In this document: in pieces, positions 30,838 through 42,714 of the stretch
Position numbering within the stretch: the first letter of the stretch is position 1
How the letters are laid out: each line of letters begins with the position of its first letter
Source: Paraconiothyrium sp. Pb-2020
Lineage: Eukaryota; Ascomycota; Dothideomycetes; Pleosporales; Didymosphaeriaceae
Assembly (NCBI GenBank): GCA_022419385.1
Contig: JAJUBI010000003.1
Span: 4,588,001-4,652,000 of the forward strand
Length of the DNA stretch: 64,000 bases
Direction: 5' to 3'
The notes under the pieces: generated by a model
Databases searched by the model: none
Told to the model about the DNA's origin: nothing
Seen by the model: the letters and a program-made list of their open reading frames with translations, nothing else
Program-made: the position numbers and the translations under genes

Positions 30838-33634
30838 GGCCGTTGTGTGGGCGCCAATAAAGCCGCGGTGCAGTTCGGTAGCTGTTCACACCGCTTCGAG
30901 CTTTCTGCAGATGATCGGAACTACTCAGAGCAAACCCAACTATGAAACAGTCCGACTCAGAAGCTGAGTCCATATGCCGGTACATGGATAGACAAGTCGG
31001 ACTGAAGACGCGCAACAACGTGGGCAACCATCACTTCAATAACGTGGCTCAAGTGAGCGACGACACGGGAGAGGTGTGGATAGATGCCGGCTCAAATGCA
31101 CTGAACATACGATGGATGAAACATTGTAGTCAAGCCCCACCATCGTGCAGCTACCAGCGAGCGAATATCGCGACCCCGCGTGCTTACCTGCGTCGGCATC
31201 GACCGGGGTCTGGTTTATCTAACTACCATCCTGGCTTCCATCGGCTTACTTAAGTCATCGCACACAAATCTCGCTGAGCTGACATGCCCACAGGAGCTGC
31301 TGACATCCAGCCGAAGAGGGGTCCGAAGGATCCTCATCTTGAGCAGCAACAGGGTTCATCGAGCAAGTGCTCTCGCCAATATGCACGCAGGCCCATGCTT
31401 TGGCCCCATGCCAACAACATCGACATCGATTGTATGCACCACAGAGCGCATTGAGATATGAAGCCCAAGATGCGGCCGGCGGCCTGCGTGCTGTGCGCTC
31501 ATCACACATTAGCTTGTCTTTACGCCCGAGTCAAAGCCGCTGCTCGCTTCGAGATGCGGATACCTTCAATATGCGATGGATGATCCTTCATAACTGAGAT
31601 GAGGTGCAGCAAGACACTGGGCGGTGAGCCGTCGCCGTGTCACTCCTACCTCCCGCCCATCGCGCCACAGAGACAACGTCGTTGTCTGCCCAAAGGTCAC
31701 CCCGTTTACCTTCAGCAATAGGGGTTAGGCACTACAGCGGAGCCATTCCCACGGGTTGCGGCTCGATCGCCGATGTTATAATGGTTGCGGGGATAAGTTT
31801 GGGTATCATTGCGGTTTGATGGCTCCTTCGCGCCGAAGTCCTGCCTTCACGCTGGTCCAATCCATCGTCATTGGTCCACGCAAGGCCAGCATTCACAGCC
31901 CGAATTACCACGACCAGTCTTAATTCGGGTCGCACAGGCACATATCGTGTAGTGTAAAAGGTCATGTTGCAGGAGAATATCTACCCCAGCTGCCCGGAAA
32001 CATTGCGAAACTTCATGCGGCAAAGTTGAACGTGCCATGTGCAACACCCCTGAGGCATCGTTGCGAGTAGCTCGATAACTTTGGCTTTGTGCGGTTGCCT
32101 GCAAAGATCGCTCCGCAACAGAAAAGACTGGCACCGCCCCCAAAACTCCAAAGGCCACGCACTCATACACTTATGTCAAGTATCTGAGCTTCGCGTACAC
32201 TTTACTCTACAAGGTGGAACCTGAGCGCATTGCGCACTCAACCCTCACCTTACAACCTGTGCCCAAAAAGTCGTTGAGATCGAAACGGACTGCTTTCCGC
32301 ACTTAGCGCTCAATGTCAACCGCTATCTCCTCAAGTTCTGTGTGAGCGGTAGCTACAGTAACAGTCGCGTAACGGGAAGTGTTCCGCCCATAACTATGGG
32401 TGACTTGCTCCATCAGCTCGCTTTCCAGCCCTCTTGTCATCCACGTTCGACAGTCTTGGTTGCTCGAGCTGCGGAAGCGAAATGGCGCTTCAGCTCGTCC
32501 ATGCCAAAAGTCTCCGAAAGGTTGTTCGTTCACATCTGTTCCCCACCCGCCGGTCTTCGACCAACGCCATCCAGTCAAGCACGCGGTCGGCCAAACCTTC
32601 GGGAGAAAGCACCTTCCTAGAGAAGTGCACTGGCGGCCGAGACGTCAAGTTCCAGCCGGCCGCCGCCTTACATCTAGTTTCACAACCATCATCCCAGCGA
32701 TTGTGGTAGTACCTGATCTTTCCACTGGAAAGGCGGAGTAATCACGAGCACGCCATCGAGCTCCCCCCACGTGGTTGACGGACGTGAGCACGTTCAGTCC
32801 CCAGTGAGCACCGTCGACATGCCTAGCCTGTTGCGATCTCCCGAAGCCACTGCAGGCAGTGTGGACGAATGATATGCCATTCAAGACAGTTGCTGCTCGC
32901 TCTAGGTTTTAGTAGATAGGACTCGACGATCGGTGTCACGAGAATGGTAGGACTGGCCGCAATGAGGGGCAGCTTGCCCTCTTTCATTGAATTGCCGAAT
33001 TGCGCGAGCTGGGTTGCTGCAGCTCACCGTGGCATGCCGACGGTCAGCGTACGACAAAGAGTACCTTCAAGCACAAGGCCGAAGGCGTCGCAGTGCGATG
33101 CCACTTTACGGGGTGCACTAGCAAATTGGTGGCTCATGGCTTGATGCCTCTCGATAACGTGGACGAGTCGCTTCCACATGTGACATGGCATGTACCTTTG
33201 TACAACCCGCTGTACTATGACGCCCAGTGCTCACAAAAAGCATACGATATAACCTTACTGTCGACCCATCGTTGAGTCCTGTCACAACATAGCAATGCTT
33301 AGTTCAAACAACCGCGTTTGAGATGCGCTTGGTTCTCTGATGCAATCTGGGTGTGACCAGCGTTCCTCGTAAAGTGCTACGGATGTACATGGACATTCGT
33401 GCCGATGTGAAGATATATATCCCGAAGATACGACTTTTCCATACCACCGGACCTTCCCGTGGTACTCCAATGCTTATTGGATTCCAAAACCGCAAATCTG
33501 TGTAACGCCATCGTCAAAAGTCGTCCGTCCGTGGACGCTTCGATAGTATAGTCGCGAACGGGTATAGGGTAAATAAAAAGACCGTAGAACTCCGCTGCCC
33601 TCGCCTTGCATATCGATTGCGGTCATGGCGGAGG
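30838..33634. other. long intergenic region without a supported gene
   Basis: About 2.8 kb; only overlapping short ORFs (up to about 113 codons) on both strands, none recognised. It contains the 3' side of both neighbours. No long repeat noticed. A small non-coding or fast-evolving gene cannot be excluded. Confidence 0.5.
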
Positions 33635-34657
33635 TTAAATCAATTCGTCGCCGCCAGTTCGCCGCGAACTCTCAATTGCCGCCCAGACGATCGTTTCTTC
33701 AAATACGGGGCCGTTGCCATCACACCTAGCAGCACCCTTAAGCCTCTCGCAGACGTCGGCGATGTCGACAAGACCTTGCTTGACCAGAGGATGTGACTGG
33801 ATGAAATCCCATGTCTGAGCGGCGGGAATCTCGCGGCTCTTGTTCTTCCTGCGGGAGGCGGCATGGTCCTTGTCGGCGCTGTTCACGACGCTTCCGTTGG
33901 ATAACTCCTGCACATTGTAGGCATCGTCACCCTCTTCGGGAAGATGGGCGCCGGGGGAAGGATAGCTTGCGGAAACTGGTCTTGAGGATGTAGGCGAGTG
34001 GCCTGTCGTGGCCCGGAGGATCTCGTTTTCAGTGCGGGCACGCTGCAGTGCGAGCTTCAAGCGCTCGTTGTCCGACTGCAGCGAGTGGGTGCTGGATTCA
34101 AGGGCCGACAGCTTCGCCTCGAGTTCGCGCACATGTCGTTCCTTGCGCTCGCGGAAGGCGCGCTGTCTGTAACGGAAGGAGTCAGCTTCCAAGGGTTCCT
34201 GCCCAACGCACCACAGACGGGGAAGGCGCGACGTACGCTGCGCGATTTTGCGCCTTTCGCCTGCTCTGAGCTGGCGTCAGACCTGCTTCCTTCTCCTCAC
34301 TACTACTCCGCGTCCTGCTTCCCCGGCTGTCCTCCACATCACCACCGATTCCACTGTCCAAACTGCCGACTTGCATCGGCGTCGCTGCTATTGCTGGGTC
34401 GGGCGAGCCATGTGTCGTCGGCAGGCCCTGGCTGAAAGAGAAGGCGTCGTACGGGCCAGACAGAAAACCGGCCTCCAAAGGCTCCTACCCAGGCGTTTAG
34501 CCAAGAGCTGCGACCAAGTGCGGGGTTCCGAGCACCATCTCGGTCTGGTACTCACAATGCTGCGAATCGTCTCAGGATCGACACCATGCGCGAAGCCGTT
34601 GTTGGGCATGCCCATGAAGTAGCCCTGCGGCGCGGCGCTGAAGTACGAGTAGTCCAT
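33635..34657 (-). CDS. bZIP transcription factor, Yap/AP-1-like, 293 aa
   Basis: Exons 34657-34556, 34484-34237 and 34166-33635 (882 nt). Introns start GTGAGT and GTACGT and end TAG and CAG. The basic region, split by intron two, reads AQNRAAQRAFRERKERHVRE, the fungal Yap signature with NxxAQxxFR, and continues into a leucine zipper (LEAKLSALESSTHSLQSDNERLKLALQRA). The N terminus (MDYSYFSAAPQGYF) is aromatic and Ser-rich. A C-terminal block (TWDFIQSHPLVKQGLVDIADVCERLKG) is shared by many fungal bZIP proteins. The two Cys-rich redox domains of Yap1 are not seen. Another in-frame ATG at 34723 would add 22 residues. It sits between two long gene-free stretches. Targets and stress role are inference. 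Confidence 0.88.
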
Positions 34658-37600
34658 GGCTATGTGAGGGCGTGTGTCGATGTCACAGGTGGCACAAGAG
34701 ATGGAACGACATTCACCGTGCAAGCTACCTTCCGCGAGGTGACGTGGGAGCGGAGCTAGAGCCAGCAGTGCGTGCTTGGGTCAGTGGGCGTGGGAGTATT
34801 TTAATAGAGGCTGAGACCTGGGCCATGGGCTCCGGCCGCGCGCGTCCTCAGATGTGGGATTCACGGTCTGCTCGGCGACCCTGGCCGCTATGGCACCCAT
34901 GCCCAATGCCATCCCGGCACGAGTGAGGGAGAACGGCTTGGGGCGGTTCCAACATGCAACGCTCGGTGCTTAGTACGCCTACCCTATGCCGTCGTGCATG
35001 GCAAACAGCACTGCAGTCCTCTGGTTCATCTGCACCTCCAGACATGGCGTACCTGGTGCTGGACCAGTGCGTGGGAGCAGCAGCCACTACAGATCCGCTC
35101 GCTACTGGCACCGTCGCCATGCCCCTCACGGTAATGCTGTCGCCGCGCCGGTGCTCCAGCCCTTTACTGGCCACAGTAGGGTGCTTAGCTGGAGACCTTG
35201 AACCCTAATGCTCCTCACTTCCGTTGTGCGGGTGCACTCTGCTGACTGCAGCTTCGACAGCGCTCTCGCCTCGTCGAAGAAGTGGCACTCGCGGTAATCA
35301 AGGCGGCTTTCAGGATTGCCAGTCGGTCACGCAAACTTTTCCACTGGTTGGGCAAAATGGTTTCGTCCAACGCCCCTCAGCATCCGTTGCGCCCCCATGT
35401 GCTTTTCGCTGCTAACGCGGCGGATGCGGCCGCTTGTTGGGGGAGAGCTTCCGCAGCGGCCAAGCGTTGAAAGCGTCGACGCCAGCTTGTCCCTCCTCAG
35501 AGATCATCAAAGACCCTGCTGGCGATCATGGGTTTAGGCGAGTAAACCACTCTCTTTGCAGACAAAACAACCGAACATCCTTCGATGTCTGAAGGTGTTG
35601 TATTCATCACCAACAACGATTCTACCTTCTCGAAGCCATCCAGCCATGGGATTCTCGCCATGGGCCCGGATCGACATCCTGGTCCCATAGAGCTACGGCT
35701 GTCGTCAGCGCTAGGCCTGCCCGAATTTTAAAGAGAGCTCTATCCCGCCAATCAGGTCTGTCCAGCCTGAGGTCTCAGGTACGGCTGTACAGATTCACCC
35801 TAAGCCGTTGCGGGACTAAGTGTTTCTTTACCCCGTTAGATATTCGGGCTGCCTGTGAGCCTAGCTTTGCTGAGGATCTGTTCCTACTGGTGAGTCACTC
35901 AAGCCACGCACATGGCCAATAACAACCACCGGTTGGCGGTACCGGCGTAGCGAGCAAGCTCATTCCTCCGGTTCTACGCCTTCGCTCCGATCTGCCCTGT
36001 CACCATTCGAGACGGATCTTCGTGGAGTGCGCTATCAAGACCCTGCAGAATCCATCCCACGTCGTTGCGTGTTGGACGGAAAATAGCCTAAAACTTCCTC
36101 CCAGTACGAACCTGCCTATTCGATGCATACATACTCATTCCGACGCGTAACGGGAGCAACGTGGTCGAGAAGTGCACCATTTTGCTACTATGCGATTGCA
36201 GTAGCATGTAAGCTCGAGTGGGTCTAGTACACTTCGAGCCTTTGATAATTTGTTCCATTCAGCCACGCCCCAGGATCGAGCCTCAGCTGCGTACTTCTCA
36301 TGTTGTTCTAGTCACGGGGGCGGTCCCCCGCCTTTCAGCCAGCTTATCAGCTCTGTCCTAAGCAACAGTATCGGGTGCCCGCTCCAGGCCTAAAGGTACT
36401 CATTCTGCTACCACTTCCGAGCAGAGGCCTCATCCGATAGCTGTACCAAAAAGATTCGAAAGCACAATCGTGTTCCATTTGTTCCTTATCAGAGACAGGG
36501 TTGCGGCTTCGGTTCCGCAAAGCTGACCATGCGGCACCAATCACACATAAGTATCACACAAACTGACCGCTGAACAGCTGTACCTGGTGTAGCACGGCAT
36601 TGAAAGGGCATTCTTCACTCTGTCAGGTAATCCTTGTTAGTACACAGGGCTACTATTTCCTCCAATACCTTGTTGTCCGGCTACTTAGATTTGCAAGCAC
36701 TCCCATGAGTAAGTCGGCTATTGCCTTCGCTTATGCACGTATATGTGCACAAGATCCAGCGAGCATGACTGTGCTTGAAGTCAACATGTTCCGTATATGA
36801 GAAGGCGGTAAGTTCCAGAATAAGCAAGAGGCGTGGCGGATTAGGATATAACCATGCAGAGCTTGGTATACGAGCTCATCTCCGCCTCCGACGCGGAAAA
36901 GCGACAACCCCACATGTCGATCGCCGTCACCGAAACTTTATCTACCCAAGTGAAATGGATCCACAGACACTGAAGTACCCTGGTCATGCTTTCTCATCAG
37001 CCTTGCGTTTCCTGACACCTAATGGTGCACTCGCATCGGTGGCGTTCTGGTCCTCAAGCTTAACCAAAGTGTCAGAATCGTGGACTTGGCATGTGGGCCT
37101 TTCAGGACCGATAGAGAACGCAGGCTAGTGGAGCGTACCGAGAGGGCGGGGTTAAGTCGAATGGCTTGGACGCTAGGGTTAGGCTAGGTTGCCTTGTACC
37201 AAGTAACGTGTGCATTCTGGGCTCTACGTATGTGGCATTCGCGTTATCTCTGAGGGACTCCGCTTCTGCGGGTGAGGATTTGGCAGTCTTCGGGGGCAGA
37301 ATTGAGGGTTCCATCTTTTCTTCAGCATGGAATCGAACCAACAGGGTGGGTGGGCTTTATCACCGGCTTCATGGGAGTACAGGCCGAGCGGAGGGCGTGT
37401 TTGAGGGGAGATGTAGATCTGTGAGAACTAGGGTGGTGGGTGCACGTGGGGTGGGGTAGGTTGGGAGCTTGTTGCGTTTATGCTCACTCACTGTAGCGGG
37501 TGCGCTCTCGCACAAGCTCTGGGGAAAGCTTATCAACGCTTGGCGGTGCTTCGCGGTGAAAGAGTGGGTAGGTAGGTCTTTGAGGTGAGATCATTCCGTT

Positions 37601-38293
37601 GTAGGTCTTATGGCTTCCGTCACAGGTGTTTTCGAGTTCACAGTTCGCATACTCCGCCCTAATCTGTCTTGCGATGGTCCCACCTCACTGCGTTGCCTAG
37701 TGTTCGCACAAGAGCGAAGTGAGATTTAACTGGCATGTACCTTACCGTACCCTGTCCTCTCTGCTTTTGAGTGTGTTCTTTATGTCTTGGAAAGCTGACG
37801 ATGTGCTTTGGGGCTTGCGAAGAGGAAGCGATTGGACATCTCAGGGCACGTGTACTATATACGCAATACTGTTGCTATATTTCTACATCTTGCCAACAGT
37901 GCTTCAGATTCCAACAGCCTCAGCACAAGGCTTCCCTCGTCATCGAGGTCTTCAATGTGATAGCTGTCGAATTTTGGGGCAAGCATTTCACCCTTCATGT
38001 TGACGATCTTGTAGTGTATTTTCATTTCCACTAACGAAGGCTAGAATCATTTACGCGCACTTTTTTCTGTCCTTGAAGACACGGTATTATCGTAAGAGCT
38101 GGATTTTAATGAAGGAGAGGAGAGTGTGATTGTGCATATCACTAGGATGACCTTCGCTAAAAAAATCTTGCTCGTACTCATCCTCGTCCCACTCCAATTA
38201 ACCTGCGCTAACAATCCTTTATGTCTACGATCGCGGCTGCTTACACGAATTTCCTCCCATTCTCACCTTCATACGATCGTGCGTGGCATGTGT
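34658..38293. other. 3.6-kb gene-free region upstream of the bZIP gene
   Basis: The longest ORF is 117 codons and none resembles a protein family. This is the largest gap in the window and includes the whole upstream region of the bZIP gene. It may hold a long promoter or 5' UTR; I cannot show which. Confidence 0.5.
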
Positions 38294-39091
38294 TCATCTC
38301 ATCCGCTCTATGACGTCCAACACGGTCTCAGGCATACTCAAAAACGGACTATGTCCTGCTGCGCATCTCTGACCAACGACCTTTACCCCCAGCGCTCTCA
38401 CCTTCTCCACCATCTGCTCCTGCACCTCCAACGGTAAAGCCTCGTCTTTCTCACAGAACAAGTACGTAACTGGATGGTAAAGATACGCCGCATGAGAGAT
38501 AGGTGTTATCTGCGTCTGCGCGGCATTCGGCACAAGCAGCCCAACCCATTTCCGCTGCTCACCCGACGTCAGGTCGCTGTAGAAGCGCGTCTCAGGGTAC
38601 GCCATGGTGCACATTCCCCCGTCCTAGACCTGTAAGCGTATTTCCAGGACACGCATTCAGCAACGTACGTCAACAACGATAAACGGCGGTAGCGCATCTC
38701 CCTCTGCGATCCCGAACGCACCCATCAAGCTCTCGCCATTCTGCAACAGAAACGCGCACATGTATACGATTCTGAGCACGCCACCTTTCTTGCCTTCCTC
38801 CTCTCGCTCTCGGCGCGCAAAGTGTGCGCGTACTGCTTGCGTTGCTACTACGCCGCCATATGAGTGCGCGACTACGATGACGTCCTTCTCTTCGACTTCA
38901 ATCAGCCTTACAAGCTCGGAAGTAATGCACTCCGCGTCTTCGGCCAGGCCGACGGTGGGTAGGCTCTGTGTGCTAGGTTGGCGTGGGCATGAAGTGGGGA
39001 ATCCTGCTTTTTCGAAGACGGCGCGGACGGGTGCGAAGTGAGCTGGAGTATGCCAGGAGCCGTGGATGAAGAGGACTGTCGGTCGAGGCAT
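38294..39091 (-). CDS. alpha/beta hydrolase (AB hydrolase-1/6 type), 250 aa
   Basis: Exons 39091-38669 and 38623-38294, with a 45-nt intron (GTACGT...GTCTAG). FIHGSWHTPAHFAPV near residues 8-22 supplies the oxyanion HGSW motif, VVAHSYGGVVA the nucleophile (Ser about residue 77), FCEKDEALP the Asp and AGHSPFLS the His, in the correct order. Using the first AG after the branch site would put a stop right after the splice, so the acceptor is the TAG six bases further on. Relatives include small esterases and salicylate or alkaloid hydrolases; no substrate can be named. No signal peptide is visible, so probably cytosolic. Confidence 0.85.
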
Positions 39092-40096
39092 CTCTCACGC
39101 GTTGACTAGACGCAGGACGGAGTTGGCTGGTTTGCTGTCGGTCGCTTGCGTCGGGAAGGGATGTGGAGGTCGACGTCCACACACTCATTTATACATAGCT
39201 AACCGTCTCCACAGCTCTGTACTATATGTTCAGCTGGATTTCTCTTACTACTTGTAAGGCAAAGTGTCACTGGTACGTATCCACAAGTTCAGATCTGGAC
39301 CGAGATGCGAGTTAGCGCTGTCGCATTTGCGTCTAAAATCTGACGTCGAGACTGCGACGCTGGAGGCCTCGCGCACGACGGAAGCTGTTTCGCTTGATCG
39401 TTTGCGCGGAAGCCTCGGCCGGCGTCTAGGACAGTCGACGTTGAAGAAGATATCTGCACAACCTGCTGGCAGCCTTGATGAAGATCGCACATTGTCAGCG
39501 CGATGATGACAAGCCTGAGCAGCAGTGAATGTTACAGACCTAGTCAAGTGTAGGGCTTTGTGTAGCACAGTTTTCATGAGCTATGTAAACTCTAACAACG
39601 AATTGTGATGATGTTGTTCTGGGGCGATGTGCGTTCTCAAAGAGGTCGAGGGTTTCGTGGCTCTGGGATGGAAGGTGCGCTGATGGACGTTGCTATTGCT
39701 ACGTTGCTTTTCCCAGGAAAATTTCAAGATTCCAATGTTCTTTACGAGGGCCAGATTGCGCTTCAAACGAGTAACATGTAAAAGGTTCTGTTGACTGTTA
39801 TATTGGGGCCGTGTATATTGGGGCCGTGTATATTGGGGCCGTGTATACTGAGCCTCAACTAGTCTCCTAATTTGCGGTGAGTGTCTTTGTTTCGATGATC
39901 CTTCACTCCGTGAGCATAACCTATAATATCGGCAGACATGACGAAGTGGAAGCAACACTACTACTCTCCGAATTTCCACGGGTGACCGAACGATGTGAGA
40001 AGGAAATTGAGTGAGCAATGAAGTGTGAGAGTTGATATACAGGCGTACAGCCCAGGGCATATTCTGTCAATATTGAATGATCACTGAGCCGATTAC
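39092..40096. other. intergenic region with a short tandem repeat
   Basis: Between the start of the alpha/beta hydrolase gene and the end of the F-box gene. A 15-bp, three-copy tandem repeat lies at 39799-39843; a 159-codon minus-strand frame over it (39581-40060) looks like chance. Confidence 0.55.
39799..39843. repeat. 15-bp tandem repeat, three copies
   Basis: TATATTGGGGCCGTG three times without a mismatch, followed by a partial fourth copy (TATACTG). Minisatellite-like. Confidence 0.9.
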
Positions 40097-41944
40097 TCAG
40101 TCCTGGGCGACCTTGAATCTCAACAGAGGATTCGGCTCATCTACCTGGCCACTCTTGACCCATTCCTCGACCTGCTGCAGCAGAGCGGGACGCTGGTGCT
40201 CTTCTAATCTGTCCCAGAACATTTGCCTCTCCTCCTTACTTCCCCAAATCCAAGTATTCCCTTCATCGAAGGTAGAAGGCGCGCCGAACTCCGCGCCCTG
40301 TAGAGTACTGAACATGACTTTTGGTACGGAGAATTTGTTTTGTCTTCTAGACACTACTATGTCGTGCAAAAGACCCATCGCTTCTGCATAGCGGCCACAT
40401 GAAAGCGTCACGCTGGCAAAATACAAGTCTGTTAGATGCGCCACGGAAATGCTTTTGACGAGCGCCAGGAGATCCTGCCCGCAGACATCGACGCTGTTCA
40501 AGACGATGCTACGTAAGTGCGTGGACGTAAGGGCAGCGAGGATGGGCGAGGCCAAATATGGATGTTCTTCATCGCGTACACCAACACGTCCGCCTCTTAC
40601 TCTGAAAGGTCCCATACTCAAAACAAACCTCTGCAAATTGGGCCCTGAGCACGCTGCCCCGATGAAGCCGTTTATGATCGCTGAATCGGAAGCGCTTTGG
40701 CGCTCAGGACGTATCGGTGAGCAATTCATGCCGCGTTGGCCGAAGCTGAAGATTTCCAGGTCGTGGCACGCTGCAGCGAATCGAGCCCAGGGGTTTTGCT
40801 TGATACTGTCCTCGGCTTGGGCGAAACGTGGTAGGAGACAATTGTAGCCTCTCAACAAGGGGAAGCAGTCGACTTGAATACCCCGTAGTTTTACTGCAGC
40901 ATCGTGACAGGCTATGGGTAGGTCAGTCATTATGCTGGCTGGGAAGAAAAGTCCCGTGTCATCGTCGTTCTTGCAAAGGCTGTCTTCGATTTTCAGCCAC
41001 TCATGTCCTTGTGCCATCACATGGGCCAGAGCTTCGTCCGACTTTGCGAGGGCAATCGCGCGACTCTTGGTATTTTCTTTTTCGAGCTGACTCTCATTGA
41101 ACCACACGTATGGTGACGAGTCACAGTGCGAAAGTGCAGTTACGATGCTGCGAACAAAAGAACCATCCGAGACGATGCGAGCCTGATCTGAATGAGCAGC
41201 GGAATAGGTTTCGAAGCAGCATTTCAAGAGAGTTCTTGCTTCTTCAGCTTCTTTCTCAATTTCGACTTGGTCGATTCCATCGTCTTCTGTGTCTTCTGTG
41301 TCTTCTGTGTCTTCTGTGTCTTCTGTGTCTTCTGTTTCATCTTCAGCGGTGCATTCAGCATCCTCCAGACCATCTGTTGTCGCCGGTGCTTCTTCTTGAG
41401 AGCTCCTTTCTTCGAAGAGCTTCCCCCATGCATATTTCATGAAGTTAAATTTCTCCATGGCCGCTTCATAATCTCGATGTGTGACTGCATCTTCCGACAT
41501 GTCATCCTCTGCATAGGACTGAAACTCAGTATGCCAGTCACACTCTCCTATGCAATCATTGAGGATCTTGACGGCATGAGCATGGTATCTTTTGAAATCT
41601 GAGGCAATACCGCTAGGTCGAAAGCGAAGACTGATAGCGACGCCACGGACGCCTTCCGCGATCAGTGGATTGCGAAAGAGGCCTTCCAAACGGGCGATTG
41701 ATTCCGAACACAACGACACGTTCACAACAGGGCATAGCAGAGGACTGATCAGTGTGTCGAATGCGCGACAGACCAGCCGGTTGTTGTAAAGTACGAGCCG
41801 GTCGCTAGCCGCAGGGCTTTTGTAGTACTGGTGGGGGTCGTGAGCAGGGAATGTGTCGCAAAAGTAGCCGAAGACTTGGAACAGGACCTCCTTCGGCAGA
41901 TCTAGAATCGTGGTTCGATTGGCAGCCGTCTGTGTGTCTTCCAT
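40097..41944 (-). CDS. F-box protein, 615 aa
   Basis: Intronless frame. The N terminus is an F-box: ILDLPKEVLFQVFGYF at about residues 13-28, then a long insert and LYNNRLVCRAFDTLISPLLC. The rest is LRR-like with weak repeats (FVLSMGPFRVRGGR, STHLRSIVLNSVDVC, VAHLTDLYFASVTLSCGRY), expected for an SCF substrate receptor. An acidic linker near residues 203-221 is made of TED repeats from a 9-bp microsatellite. The C terminus has an aromatic segment (WIWGSKEERQMFWDRLEEH) common in fungal F-box proteins of this type. Substrates unknown. The first ATG gives the F-box close to the N terminus, so the start is credible. Confidence 0.85.
   Translation of the reverse strand: MEDTQTAANRTTILDLPKEVLFQVFGYFCDTFPAHDPHQYYKSPAASDRLVLYNNRLVCRAFDTLISPLLCPVVNVSLCSESIARLEGLFRNPLIAEGVRGVAISLRFRPSGIASDFKRYHAHAVKILNDCIGECDWHTEFQSYAEDDMSEDAVTHRDYEAAMEKFNFMKYAWGKLFEERSSQEEAPATTDGLEDAECTAEDETEDTEDTEDTEDTEDTEDDGIDQVEIEKEAEEARTLLKCCFETYSAAHSDQARIVSDGSFVRSIVTALSHCDSSPYVWFNESQLEKENTKSRAIALAKSDEALAHVMAQGHEWLKIEDSLCKNDDDTGLFFPASIMTDLPIACHDAAVKLRGIQVDCFPLLRGYNCLLPRFAQAEDSIKQNPWARFAAACHDLEIFSFGQRGMNCSPIRPERQSASDSAIINGFIGAACSGPNLQRFVLSMGPFRVRGGRVGVRDEEHPYLASPILAALTSTHLRSIVLNSVDVCGQDLLALVKSISVAHLTDLYFASVTLSCGRYAEAMGLLHDIVVSRRQNKFSVPKVMFSTLQGAEFGAPSTFDEGNTWIWGSKEERQMFWDRLEEHQRPALLQQVEEWVKSGQVDEPNPLLRFKVAQD
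41283..41336 (-). repeat. in-frame 9-bp microsatellite, six copies (Thr-Glu-Asp)
   Basis: TCTTCTGTG on the plus strand, five perfect copies and one ending in T. On the minus strand it encodes a (TED)n run inside the F-box protein; length changes would keep the frame. Confidence 0.95.
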
Positions 41945-42714
41945 GATGCAGTGGCCCGTGCCTGGTGATACGGCGCCTGGGTAATTTCGAGAGGGAGGTG
42001 GAGATAGGTATGCGCACCCTACCTTACTGCTCTATATATATTTGGCTGGGGCTGTGCTGCAATGGGAGTGAGTCACGATTATTGAAATGGATGACTCACG
42101 CCAGTGTCGTGGTCGCACGCTCGGGGATGTGTCGTCGCAGGAACAGGCATTGGTGATAAGCGAAATAGTTGTTACCCGCCTACATCAATGATCACGTGAC
42201 CCTTGATCTTTGGTTCGGTTTCTGCCCTTCCTAGTCTAGAATGCTGATGTCATCTGCGAACGAAATTACACGAAGCGGGTGATACGAAACATTACATCGA
42301 TGTGGGAAGTTACGCCAGGGATGATATGATAGCCGGCATGTGTGCTCCCAGCAACGAGCGAGTCAAAGTCTACAGTACGATACATAGGGGAGAAACGATC
42401 TCTACGAATTCGCTTGTTCAAATGTACCCACAATTCGGTCATATAATCCCACGCTATCTTAAATCTACTCCGCGGGATATTGCAGAATATCGTAACATTT
42501 GGAATCGAAGCGTGAATACCACATCTGAATATTAGTCGATTCAAATTGCTTATTTTTACAATTTCAGTCTAACGCAAAAGTTTCTCCTCCCTCGCAGTTT
42601 GACGGAGATTTCTAGACTACGGGAGAGACACCAATATATCGCTTGATCAACAGAGTGTTTCATGTAGAAAATCTAAATGAATATGGAACTACTCCGAACC
42701 TCATGTAATGTACT
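41945..42714. other. intergenic region
   Basis: Nothing gene-like. It holds the promoter of the F-box gene (minus, starting 41944) and the 3' side of the minus gene ending at 42715. Confidence 0.6.

Noticed and set aside
34182..34478. Separate short genes over the bZIP locus
   Set aside because: They are single exons of the spliced bZIP gene read in isolation.
39581..40060. 159-codon minus ORF with a YTRPQ repeat
   Set aside because: The repeat comes from a 15-bp minisatellite and the remainder has no protein-like character.
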